In this document: positions 18,567-26,015 of the stretch, in pieces
Numbering within the stretch: the stretch's first letter is position 1
Layout of the letters: every line of letters starts with the position of its first letter
Source of the DNA: DATELY01 sp035276085
Lineage (GTDB): Bacteria; Pseudomonadota; Gammaproteobacteria; Steroidobacterales; Steroidobacteraceae
DNA: 46,090 nucleotides
Reading direction: 5' to 3'
Assembly: GCA_035276085.1 (NCBI GenBank)
Contig: DATELY010000180.1
Span: 1 to 46,090, forward strand
The notes under the pieces: model-generated
What the model was told of the DNA's origin: nothing
The model's database searches: none
Seen by the model: the letters and a program-made list of their open reading frames with translations, nothing else
Program-made: the position numbers and the translations under genes

Positions 18567-18572
18567 TAGAAT
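18567..18572 (+). promoter_or_regulatory. Likely -10 element of the tRNA promoter
   Basis: TAGAAT followed by a GC-rich discriminator (CCGCCCCCCGCC), the pattern of stringently controlled stable-RNA promoters. It lies 31 bp before the tRNA. No good -35 is visible at the right distance. Confidence 0.4.
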
Positions 18573-18602
18573 CCGCCCCCCGCCGCACACGGGGAATGCA
18601 CG

Positions 18603-18675
18603 GGGCCTGTAGCACAACGGTTAGTGCAGGAGACTCATAATCTCTTGGTTGCAGGTTCGAATCCTGCCGGGCCCA
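18603..18675 (+). tRNA. tRNA with CAT anticodon, probably tRNA-Ile2 (lysidine type)
   Basis: 73 nt folding as a full cloverleaf: acceptor GGGCCTG/CGGGCCC, D stem GCAC/GTGC, anticodon stem GGAGA/TCTCT around loop CTCATAA (anticodon CAT), T arm GCAGG-TTCGAAT-CCTGC. The anticodon arm and following TTGGTTG resemble tRNA-Ile2, whose C34 is converted to lysidine by TilS, more than elongator Met. E. coli ileX also lies near rpoD. The next bases after the discriminator A are TCA, so CCA is not encoded and Cca is needed. The D stem has an A12-T23 pair where most such tRNAs have T-A. The 257 bp downstream hold nothing I recognise. Elongator Met is the alternative. Confidence 0.85.
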
Positions 18676-18932
18676 TCACATCGGCATTCCACGACGATAG
18701 TGCAGTTCGCCACTCACGCCGCCTCGCCTTCGCAAGGCATCCGTACCCAGGCGATGAGCCACCGTGTTGACACTTATCGGCAAGGTACGCGCGCAGGTAC
18801 TTTGTGACGCTGTCGGCATTTCGGCCCAAGCTCATCCTCTGCCTCATGTCTGGATGCGCCCATTTGCAATGCTGGCGGGGAACCCTTGAGGCGTAAGTTG
18901 CGATCCGCAGTACGGAAGACCTGGAACAGGTA

Positions 18933-19472
18933 ATGCGTAACGGAACACGAAAGAATGCCCACCTGGGCACGCGGGCGTCATCGAGCCTCGTGGTGGCTCC
19001 CCAACGTCTGAACGACTTGCGGATTGCAGTTGACCGCATAGGTCAGACGGATGAGGTCGACGCTCCGCAGCTCCACGAGATATGCAGCGGTTTGACAGCC
19101 CTTGCGCATGCAACGCGTGCCGCCGGGCTTTGCACGTACTGCTCTCTCAGCCTGCACGTGCTCGAACAGCTTAGAGCGATGATCCAGGGAAACTACCTCT
19201 CACTGCAGGTGATGAATGCATTGCGCACCTGGATCAGTTTGTCTGCCGAATATCTTCGTAAACCGCAGGACCCGGCAAATGCGCTGCGGCTTGTTGAGAA
19301 CCTGGGAGACCGCCAATGGGAGCGGCCCGTCGGAGAAGCTCACCGCGCAGTGCTTCTGAGTGGCTTGAATGATGATTGGACCAGGGTAGAGCTGAGGGTG
19401 ATGCTTGGGCCTCAACTACGCGCGTTGAGAAATTTCGTTCTAAGCCTGGGTGGGCACCATGCCATCCGGTAG
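18933..19472 (+). CDS. Hypothetical helical protein, weakly Hpt-like
   Basis: 179 aa, mostly predicted helix, with no signal peptide or membrane segment. The stretch LHEICSGLTALAHATRAAG and the later LRTWISLSAEYLRKPQDPAN are reminiscent of histidine-phosphotransfer or chemotaxis-associated helical bundles, but the usual HxxKG phospho-His motif is not visible. GGAACAGGT precedes the ATG. Its end overlaps the next gene by 14 bp, so the two are probably co-translated. Function unknown. Confidence 0.55.
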   Translation: MRNGTRKNAHLGTRASSSLVVAPQRLNDLRIAVDRIGQTDEVDAPQLHEICSGLTALAHATRAAGLCTYCSLSLHVLEQLRAMIQGNYLSLQVMNALRTWISLSAEYLRKPQDPANALRLVENLGDRQWERPVGEAHRAVLLSGLNDDWTRVELRVMLGPQLRALRNFVLSLGGHHAIR

Positions 19473-19824
19473 CACACAACGCCTCCGCCAGATCCAGCAT
19501 CCTTCAACCGGCGCTCGCCTGGCGGAATCGCTCTTCTCGCACGCGGTCGACGTTCCGCGTGGGGCGTATCGCATTCAAAGTGCTTCGGAACTGACGTCAC
19601 CGTTACAGCGGATCGTTCGGGCACTGAGCAACGAGGCTGGCGCATGGATGGCCTATGCCACCCTACAGGCAACCCGCCTGTGTACCGCACAAGTGGAATT
19701 CGATCTTGCGCGCGAGCGGGGACAGCCCGTGCTCAGGATTCGCGAGTACAACGAGCAAGGGCGAGTAATCCAGTCGAACCTGTGGGTGCGCCTGCCGGCG
19801 GGTGAGTGGTCGCTGTGCAGCTAG
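19459..19824 (+). CDS. Hypothetical protein overlapping the previous gene
   Basis: 121 aa from ATG 19459; a GTG at 19450 is a possible earlier start. Mixed alpha/beta composition, with EAGAWMAYATLQATRLCTAQ then VEFDLARERGQPVLRIREYN and a C-terminal WVRLPAGEWSLCS. No known motif. The tight overlap with the upstream unknown suggests a two-gene unit near the tRNA. Followed by the heptamer repeats. Confidence 0.5.
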   Translation: MPSGSTQRLRQIQHPSTGARLAESLFSHAVDVPRGAYRIQSASELTSPLQRIVRALSNEAGAWMAYATLQATRLCTAQVEFDLARERGQPVLRIREYNEQGRVIQSNLWVRLPAGEWSLCS

Positions 19825-19834
19825 TATGAAAGAT

Positions 19835-19862
19835 GCGGTTGGCGGTTAGCGGTTGGCGGTTG
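19835..19862. repeat. Heptamer array C1, four tandem 7-nt units
   Basis: GCGGTTG, GCGGTTA, GCGGTTG, GCGGTTG in uninterrupted 7-nt register. It starts 11 bp after the stop of the upstream hypothetical gene. The unit (rotated GTTGGCG) resembles the right-arm unit of the adjacent hairpin C2 (GTTGCCC). Confidence 0.8.
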
Positions 19863-19920
19863 GTCAGAGCGCTACCGCGCTTTCATCCCTTCGGGGTCGC
19901 GCCGAAGACGCGATGGAAAA

Positions 19921-20046
19921 CTAGCTAGCGCACGGGCCGATCGCAATAGCTAACGGGCAACAGCCAACGGGCAACGGCCAGAGGAATCCGATTCTGGCTG
20001 TTGCCCGTCGGCCGTGAGCCGTTACCCGCGAGCTAGCTATAGCTAG
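19921..20046. repeat. Heptamer-array hairpin C2 with CTAGCTAG flanks
   Basis: Left arm units GCTAACG, GGCAACA, GCCAACG, GGCAACG, GCCA (19949-19980). A 14-nt loop follows that itself contains GAATC/GATTC. Right arm: TGGC, TGTTGCC, CGTCGGC, CGTGAGC, CGTTACC (19995-20026). Three of the four opposed heptamers pair at 6 of 7 positions. Outer flanks CTAGCTAGCG (19921-19930) and CGAGCTAGCTATAGCTAG (20029-20046) are again inverted. The whole lies in a 395-bp gap and is the largest of the three elements in the window. Confidence 0.8.
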
Positions 20047-20219
20047 TTCGAATCGACCTGGGGAAAGATTTCGTTTCCGAAGAGTAGCGAATAAGAAGGT
20101 TGCCATCTGGCTAGGAAGTCGAAGTAGCCGGCGCCTACGCGTGGCCGTCAGATTTGAGCGCATACTGGTTGCCTGCTGCGAAAGCTCATGTCTCTGACCG
20201 GAAGACTGTTGGAGGGTGT

Positions 20220-20645
20220 ATGTCACGAACACTCGGAGTTCGCTCGGGCGCGTGCCTCGGTTTGCTGCTCTTCTACTCGCAGCTGGGTCAGGCAGAGACC
20301 GTGTGTCAGGGAGGTGGTGACAAGGAGATTGCGGCGAGCTGCTCGGCTCTGATTCAGAAGGCAGGCTATTACGTCATCCATACGTCTGCCGAAGCGACTG
20401 CCGACAAGTCGAGCCAAGGAGAACTATGGATGGACGTTTTTGTAAACGACGCAAAGAAAGGGCACGCGGAAACTCTGTGTGAGGATGGTGGGCTTTGTCG
20501 TGTGAGCGTTGTGCTTCACATGCTTCTGAAAGCGGGAAAGACCTACAAGGTCGAGGCAAAGCAGGGTAACAGCCGTGCCGACACCAAGAGCACGCGGATC
20601 GCCGTTCGGTCAGCCAAGGAACAATCGCCAATCCCGTTCAGTTGA
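20220..20645 (+). CDS. Exported Cys-containing protein of unknown function
   Basis: 141 aa from ATG 20220, with GGAGGG at 20211-20216 as ribosome-binding site. A signal peptide (basic n-region, LGLLLFYS core) probably ends GQA|ET. The mature part has four Cys in pairs (TVCQGG, AASCSA, TLCEDG, GLCRVS) that could form disulfides, and a beta-rich segment GELWMDVFVNDAKKG. No family recognised. Lies upstream of the hybrid kinase on the same strand; an envelope sensor or ligand-binding role is possible but unproven. Confidence 0.6.
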   Translation: MSRTLGVRSGACLGLLLFYSQLGQAETVCQGGGDKEIAASCSALIQKAGYYVIHTSAEATADKSSQGELWMDVFVNDAKKGHAETLCEDGGLCRVSVVLHMLLKAGKTYKVEAKQGNSRADTKSTRIAVRSAKEQSPIPFS

Positions 20646-20728
20646 CGAAGCCTACCACCTCATCAATTCAAGTTTGCCGCGGAAGTGGCAATGACGAACG
20701 GAGTCGTCGTCTGCAGGCGGGGGCTCGT

Positions 20729-23110
20729 GTGACTGATCTCGTAACAGGCAGTACTTCTGCCAGGGCGGCTGGGTCCGCGGACCAGGCGGCTCCCAAACGC
20801 GCGTCGGTGCTGTTGGTTGACGACCAACCCGCTCGACTGCTGACGTATGAATCCATCCTGCATGGACTGAACGTGGAGTGCGTCCGGGCTCTGTCCGGAG
20901 CCGAGGCACTGCAGCGACTGCTGGCGCAGGAATTTGCGGCCATCCTGCTCGATGTGGACATGCCGGACATGGATGGCTTCGAGGTGGCGCGGTTGATCCG
21001 CGAGCATCCGCGCCTCGAGAGGACGCCGATCGTCTTCATCACCGGGGTGCACGTCTCCGAGCTCGATCGGATCAAGGGCTATGAGGTGGGCGCGATCGAC
21101 TACATCTCGGTGCCCGTCGTGCCGGAGATCCTGCGCACCAAGGTTGCGGTGCTGGTGGAGCTGCACCAAAGACGCAGCGAGCTTCAGGCGCTGAATGAAG
21201 CACTGGAGAATTCGCGCGTGCGATTGGCCGCCGAGCACACCAAAGTGATGGAGGAGAAGACCTCCAGGCTGTGCGCGATCTTCGAGAATCCCAGTCAGAT
21301 GTCGGTCGTGCTGCATCCTGTGCGTGACGATGGCGGCGCAATCGTCGACTGGGTTTATGAAGACGCCAATGCGAGTGCTCTTGCGTTTCTCGAACACACA
21401 CGGGAGTCGTTGCTCGGATTGCGACTGAGCGTAGTCCTTGCGGATCGCGCCGGGATCAGCATCAGACGGTGCGAGCAGGCCCTGAGGACTCGCGAGCCGG
21501 TTCGATACGAACAGCGCGCGGGCGGCAGGAACCTGGTCGCGACCGCATTCGCCGCCGGCAGCGATTGCGTAATCGTGTCGGCCACCGAAATCACCGAGCA
21601 GAAAGCAACGGAAGAAGCACTGCGGGCGAGTGAGTTCCGATACCGAATGTTGATCGAGAACGCGCCGGTCGGCGTCGCGCATAACGCGCTGAGCGGCGAA
21701 TTCCTGTATGTGAATCGCGGCTTCTGTGAGCTCGTCGGATACACCGCCGAGGAGCTCAAGGCACTGACATGGCAAGCAATCACTCATCCGGACGATGTGG
21801 ATCTGGACCAGTCGCTGGCCAACGAGGTGCTCGCCGGTGAGGCCCCGCATTACACGATGCAGAAACGTTACATCCGCAAGGATGGCACGCCCATCTGGAT
21901 CGATCTGGTGGGCAGCTTCGTCGCGGACGAGGCCGGCCGCCCGATCGAAGGGCTCGCCGTCGCCATCGACATCACTCAGCGCAAGAACGCCGAGCTGATG
22001 CTCAAGGAGAACGACCGCCGCAAGGACGAGTTTCTGGCGATGCTGGCGCACGAGCTGCGCAATCCCATCGCGCCGATCCGCAACGCCGCAGAAGTGCTGG
22101 AAGCACGATTGAATGGCACGAGGGAGCACGCGGTGGTTGGCATCATCCGCCGCCAGGCCGCTCATCTGTCGTGCCTGTTGGACGACTTGCTCGACGTCGC
22201 GCGCATCACGTCCGGCCATATCGAATTGCGCCGCGATGTCGTCGCGATCCAAAGTTGTATCGACTCTGCGATCGAAACCGTCGAACCCCTGATTCGCGAG
22301 AAGGAGCACCGGCTCACACTGACCAACACCTTCACTCCGCTGTTCGTGAACGTGGACAAGGTGCGTATCGCTCAGAGCCTGACCAATCTCCTGACCAACG
22401 CCGTGAAGTTCACACCAGCGGGGGGCGACGTTCGCATACTGCCCTTCGTGGACGGCAACGAGGTCGTCATCGAAGTGTCTGACAGCGGCATCGGCATGGC
22501 CCCGGACTTTCTGCCGCGCGCCTTCGACTTGTTCGCTCAAAGCGAGCGCACGCCTGATCGCTCGCAGGGTGGCCTGGGCGTTGGGTTGTCCGTGTGCAGG
22601 AAGCTGCTCGAGATGCATGGCGGCAGCATCACGGCGCAAAGCGCCGGAACGGGTCTCGGATCGACGTTCACCGTCCGCATTCCGTTGGTAGCTGCGCCGG
22701 CTGACACTCCGGTGTCGGTATCGACTCCAGCACAACCAAAGCGGCGCGTGCTGATCGTCGACGACAATCACGACGCCGCAGACTCGCTTGCGCTGTTGCT
22801 GCAGCTGTCGGAGCACGACACATGCGTCGCCTATTCGGCGGAGGAAGGCCTGCGGAGCACGGCCGAGCTGCAACCCGACGTCGTGCTGCTGGATATCGGA
22901 CTGCCCCACATGGACGGCTATGAAGTCGCCCGCCAGTTGCGCGGCAACGGTTACAAGTCGCTGCTCATCGCTCTCAGCGGCTACGGCCAGGCAGAAGATC
23001 GCGCGCAGTCGGCAGCGGCCGGCTTCGATGCGCACCTCGTGAAGCCCGTCGACGCGGAGGAACTCATGAGGACGCTCTCGAAGCGGTCCGCACGATTCTC
23101 GGATGAATGA
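20729..23110 (+). CDS. Hybrid sensor histidine kinase, REC-PAS-PAS-HisKA-HATPase-REC
   Basis: 793 aa from GTG 20729; a TTG at 20642 abutting the previous stop is the alternative start. Order: receiver domain (about 25-140; AAILLDVDMPDMDGFEVARL), a coiled linker, two PAS domains (about 185-300 and 305-425; second with FRYMLIENAPVGVAHNALSG-like core), HisKA with phospho-His441 (FLAMLAHELRNPIAPIRNAA), HATPase_c with N-box NLLTNAVKFTPAGG, SDSGIGM and GLGVGLSV, then a C-terminal receiver (VVLLDIGLPHMDGYEVARQL). No transmembrane segment, so a cytoplasmic phosphorelay sensor. The second kinase product is likely the downstream response regulator. Confidence 0.92.
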   Translation: MTDLVTGSTSARAAGSADQAAPKRASVLLVDDQPARLLTYESILHGLNVECVRALSGAEALQRLLAQEFAAILLDVDMPDMDGFEVARLIREHPRLERTPIVFITGVHVSELDRIKGYEVGAIDYISVPVVPEILRTKVAVLVELHQRRSELQALNEALENSRVRLAAEHTKVMEEKTSRLCAIFENPSQMSVVLHPVRDDGGAIVDWVYEDANASALAFLEHTRESLLGLRLSVVLADRAGISIRRCEQALRTREPVRYEQRAGGRNLVATAFAAGSDCVIVSATEITEQKATEEALRASEFRYRMLIENAPVGVAHNALSGEFLYVNRGFCELVGYTAEELKALTWQAITHPDDVDLDQSLANEVLAGEAPHYTMQKRYIRKDGTPIWIDLVGSFVADEAGRPIEGLAVAIDITQRKNAELMLKENDRRKDEFLAMLAHELRNPIAPIRNAAEVLEARLNGTREHAVVGIIRRQAAHLSCLLDDLLDVARITSGHIELRRDVVAIQSCIDSAIETVEPLIREKEHRLTLTNTFTPLFVNVDKVRIAQSLTNLLTNAVKFTPAGGDVRILPFVDGNEVVIEVSDSGIGMAPDFLPRAFDLFAQSERTPDRSQGGLGVGLSVCRKLLEMHGGSITAQSAGTGLGSTFTVRIPLVAAPADTPVSVSTPAQPKRRVLIVDDNHDAADSLALLLQLSEHDTCVAYSAEEGLRSTAELQPDVVLLDIGLPHMDGYEVARQLRGNGYKSLLIALSGYGQAEDRAQSAAAGFDAHLVKPVDAEELMRTLSKRSARFSDE

Positions 23111-23291
23111 CGCAACAATTGCTGAGGGAGGTACCCGGCTTACGTCCTCTCTTGATCAATGCCTCGAATCTGCACTCAGACGGGTCATCCGGTGTCCAGA
23201 ATGATGCATGGCAACAGGCCGTGACCTGCATCTCAGCATGCATTGATCGTCCACGACATTCTGTGCAGCGAGCTGTAATTGAGAATCGACC

Positions 23292-24251
23292 ATGGATCAT
23301 CGAATGCCGCCACGCGAGCAGATTTCGCGGCGGGTGCTGGTAGCGTGCACGGACAAGTCCGTGCGCGATCGCATCACTGCACAACTCCGGGAGTGCGAAA
23401 TTGAAGTGTTCCTCGCCGAGGATGAGCGGGTGGCAATCACTCAATTCGGACGGCAATTGTTTCCGGTACTCATCTGTGACCGCATGCTTGGCTCGGTCGC
23501 AGGCACGGAGCTGGTGCGACAGGTTCGATGCATCTCGATCGAACCCGTTTATGTGCTGATGATGTCGGACGAGAGCACGGCGGAAGAAATCAATTCGATT
23601 TACTGCGCGGGTGTGGATCAGTTCATGCCGCGCGCGATATCGACGAGCGTCTTGAAGGATCGCGTGCAAACTGCGTTCAAGGCGATCTCGCTACGGCGCA
23701 TCAGCCGGATCCTCGGCCATCGCGACATCGTGACGGTGGACCTCGCTTCAGGCGCTCACACCGCGCGCCATCTCGTTGGACGGCTGGGCGCCGAAATCGA
23801 GCTCGCTCAAACCACCGCAGGAACTTTGGAAATTGCGATCATCCGCATCGGGTCTGCCCATCGCGACTCGACGCTACCGCAAGATCTGCTGGCCGTGCTC
23901 CAGGCCGTGCAGACGTCCCTGCGGCCACGATTCGATTGGGTCGCATGGTTGCACCCGACAGGACACAGTCACCGCCTCGCGGTCGTCATGCCCAATGCAG
24001 GACGTGGTGGCGCGGCGGCTCTCGAACAGCATGTGCACAATGCATTCGCGCTGGACGCGTCCAACCGCCAGCTGCCCGAGATCAGCTTTGGCCATGTGCT
24101 GTTCGAGCAGAAGGAGGGTGCAGGAGCAGCCACGGCGCTCAGCCTCATCGCTCAGGCTGAACAGCAACTCCGTGCCATCAAGCCGCAGCGAGCGGACAAA
24201 GCCTCACCGGCATCCAAGGACGAGCAGACACGCCAGTCGGTGGCGCGTTAA
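23292..24251 (+). CDS. Response regulator with degenerate GGDEF-like output
   Basis: 319 aa. The receiver domain covers about 13-130, with phospho-acceptor Asp63 (VLICDRMLGS) and Arg where the conserved Lys usually is (QFMPRAIS). The C-terminal part (about 150-290) has the spacing and hydrophobic pattern of a GGDEF domain (VDLASGAHTARHLVGRLGAE, then WLHPTGHSHRLAVVMPNAG), but the GGDEF loop is replaced by TGHSHR, so it cannot be an active diguanylate cyclase. It may bind a partner or nucleotide. Lies 181 bp downstream of the hybrid kinase, same strand. Confidence 0.75.
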   Translation: MDHRMPPREQISRRVLVACTDKSVRDRITAQLRECEIEVFLAEDERVAITQFGRQLFPVLICDRMLGSVAGTELVRQVRCISIEPVYVLMMSDESTAEEINSIYCAGVDQFMPRAISTSVLKDRVQTAFKAISLRRISRILGHRDIVTVDLASGAHTARHLVGRLGAEIELAQTTAGTLEIAIIRIGSAHRDSTLPQDLLAVLQAVQTSLRPRFDWVAWLHPTGHSHRLAVVMPNAGRGGAAALEQHVHNAFALDASNRQLPEISFGHVLFEQKEGAGAATALSLIAQAEQQLRAIKPQRADKASPASKDEQTRQSVAR

Positions 24252-24298
24252 CCACGCGCGCCGTCGGTTTCACGGGCTGATGACCTGAAGCCCGCGGC

Positions 24299-24622
24299 TC
24301 AGGCCGGCGTTGCGACGAACACCTCATCCCCTTCGACCTTGGTGCGGTACACCTGTAATCGTGTGACCGCAGGTCCCGACACGGCTTCACCGGTGGTCAG
24401 ATCGAAGCATGCGCCGTGGAAGGGACAAAAAATCCGGCCCGCCATGACGCGGCCCTGCTCGAGTGGCTTGCCCAAGTGAGTACACGAATTACGCACCACA
24501 GTCACACCGGCCGCCTGACGCAGCAGAAGCACGCTCATGCCATTCACGTCCCGTACGAGTCGTCGCGTCTCGCCGAATTCAGTCAATGATGCGACGCGAA
24601 TCCAATGCTCGTCAGAAGCCAC
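24299..24622 (-). CDS. Rieske-type [2Fe-2S] ferredoxin
   Basis: 107 aa from GTG 24622, two bases after the meaB stop. Cluster ligands Cys47/His49 (CTHLGK) and Cys66/His69 (CPFHGACF). Short, soluble, like the electron-transfer ferredoxins of ring-hydroxylating dioxygenases. As last gene of the mutase operon it may feed the Rieske oxygenase at 35793 or another enzyme of the cluster; no dedicated reductase gene is in view. An apparent long open frame extending upstream over meaB is a shadow. Confidence 0.85.
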   Translation of the reverse strand: MASDEHWIRVASLTEFGETRRLVRDVNGMSVLLLRQAAGVTVVRNSCTHLGKPLEQGRVMAGRIFCPFHGACFDLTTGEAVSGPAVTRLQVYRTKVEGDEVFVATPA

Positions 24623-24624
24623 GT

Positions 24625-25590
24625 TTACGTTACCGAGTGCAGGAGATTGAGCGCGGCGGTGTGGGGATCGCAGCGACGCAACAGGACTTCGTTCAACTGC
24701 TCTTCGAACAGCAGTGCCTGGCGCGCGTCGGTATCGTAGCGGCTGCGCAATAGCTCGGCCAGGCGTTCCATGAGCAGCGCGCGTGCGCGGTTGCGGCGGC
24801 GGGCAGCGTCGTAGTCGGGGTGTGACGCGAGATACTGCCCATGTGCAGCCAGCGCGGTCTCGATCTCTTCGATGCCGATCTCGTTGGCAGCTTGCGCCTT
24901 CGAGACGGGGGCGGCCCACGCGTCGGCGTGTCCTGCACTGAACTCGACGCTCTCGCGCAGCAGCGCCACCATGCGGTCCGCGCCCGGCGTATCGGCCTTG
25001 TTCACGACGAACACATCGGCAATCTCGAGCAGCCCGGATTTCATCGCCTGCACCGCGTCGCCATTCGCAGGCGTCTGTACGACGACGACCGTATCGGCGT
25101 GATTGAGAATGTCGATCTCGTTCTGACCCGTGCCCACGGTTTCCACGACGATGCGCTGGAAGCCCATCGCTGCGAGCACGATCAGCGCATCGCCGGTTGC
25201 GCTCGACAAGCCGCCCAGGCGTCCGCGCGCGGACATGCTGCGAATGAAGACATCGGGATCGGTGTTGTGGCGGGTCATCCGCACGCGATCGCCCAGGATG
25301 GCACCGCCGCTCGTAGGGCTGGACGGGTCCACGGCCAACACCGCCACGCGTTCGTTGCGACTGCGCCAGCGGGCGATGAGCTGATCGACCATCGTGCTCT
25401 TGCCCGCGCCCGGCGGACCGGTGATGCCGATCACGCGTGTGCTGGCGCCGCGCGAATACAAAGACTGCAGGATGGGAGCGAGCGCCGGATCGCGCGATTC
25501 GATGCGGCTGATCAGTCGAGCTGCCGCGCGTCGATCTCCGGCGACGATGGCGGCAGTCAGCTCGGCAACTGGCGCTGCTCGCGCGGTCAT
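24625..25590 (-). CDS. meaB: MeaB/ArgK-type G-protein chaperone of a B12 mutase
   Basis: GTPase that loads and protects adenosylcobalamin in acyl-CoA mutases. 321 aa. P-loop GPPGAGKS (58-65), switch region AVDPSSPTSGGAILGDRVRM, ETVGTGQNE and NKAD are all present. Start overlaps the mutase small-subunit stop by 4 nt (ATGA), so expression is coupled. Its presence argues that the adjacent mutase really uses AdoCbl, although its substrate-binding residues are unusual. Confidence 0.95.
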   Translation of the reverse strand: MTARAAPVAELTAAIVAGDRRAAARLISRIESRDPALAPILQSLYSRGASTRVIGITGPPGAGKSTMVDQLIARWRSRNERVAVLAVDPSSPTSGGAILGDRVRMTRHNTDPDVFIRSMSARGRLGGLSSATGDALIVLAAMGFQRIVVETVGTGQNEIDILNHADTVVVVQTPANGDAVQAMKSGLLEIADVFVVNKADTPGADRMVALLRESVEFSAGHADAWAAPVSKAQAANEIGIEEIETALAAHGQYLASHPDYDAARRRNRARALLMERLAELLRSRYDTDARQALLFEEQLNEVLLRRCDPHTAALNLLHSVT

Positions 25591-26015
25591 TGCACCGGTT
25601 CGACTGCACCGGGCAGGGGCTTGCCCGTGACTTGCACGAGGAACTGCACCACCTGCGTGGTCGTCGAGCCGGGACCGAAAATTCCTTTCACGCCCATCTC
25701 CGTCAACGCAGGCTCGTCTTCGCGATGAATCAGGCCGCCCAGCATGACGGGCACATCGCCCAATCCCGCGGCACTCATCTTCTGCAGCAGCTCGCGCGTG
25801 TAGTGCAAGTAGGTCGCCGTGCTGAAGCTCAACCCAAGGACATCGGCATCTTCCGCGATGACCGCGTTGACGAGGCCGTCAGCCGTATTGTGCTCGCCCA
25901 GATAGATGACTTCGACGCCGCGATCGCGCAGGAGCCGCGCGAGCGTGCGGATGCCCTTGCTGTGCACATCGGTGCCGAGCATTGCGAGGAGGCAGCGAAT
26001 CCTGGCAGTGCTCAT
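25587..26015 (-). CDS. B12-binding small subunit of an acyl-CoA mutase
   Basis: 142 aa, a stand-alone cobalamin-binding domain. The base-off B12 motif DxHxxG is intact (GTDVHSKGIRTLARLL, His18), as are LGLSFSTATYLHYT and MLGGLIHRED of the nucleotide-loop pocket. Separate small subunits of this kind occur in isobutyryl- and 2-hydroxyisobutyryl-CoA mutases. Shares one base with the large-subunit stop (TGATG) and four with meaB. Confidence 0.92.
   Translation of the reverse strand: MSTARIRCLLAMLGTDVHSKGIRTLARLLRDRGVEVIYLGEHNTADGLVNAVIAEDADVLGLSFSTATYLHYTRELLQKMSAAGLGDVPVMLGGLIHREDEPALTEMGVKGIFGPGSTTTQVVQFLVQVTGKPLPGAVEPVQ

Noticed and set aside
18635..19039. Minus-strand open frame running into the tRNA and ending GPAGFEPATKRL
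   Set aside because: This ending is a common artefact of translating tRNA sequence. No integrase motif (R-H-R-Y) is present, so I do not call an integrated element.
20663..23035. 790-codon open frame antisense to the hybrid kinase
   Set aside because: The plus strand encodes unmistakable REC, PAS, HisKA and HATPase domains; the antisense frame is a GC-rich shadow.
23107..23343. 78-codon frame overlapping the hybrid-kinase stop
   Set aside because: No motif or ribosome-binding site, and it overlaps the well-supported response-regulator start.
24299..25609. Long minus-strand frame extending the Rieske ferredoxin through meaB
   Set aside because: Only the last 107 codons show protein similarity; the rest is Arg/His-rich shadow of meaB, and a GTG start follows the meaB stop by two bases.
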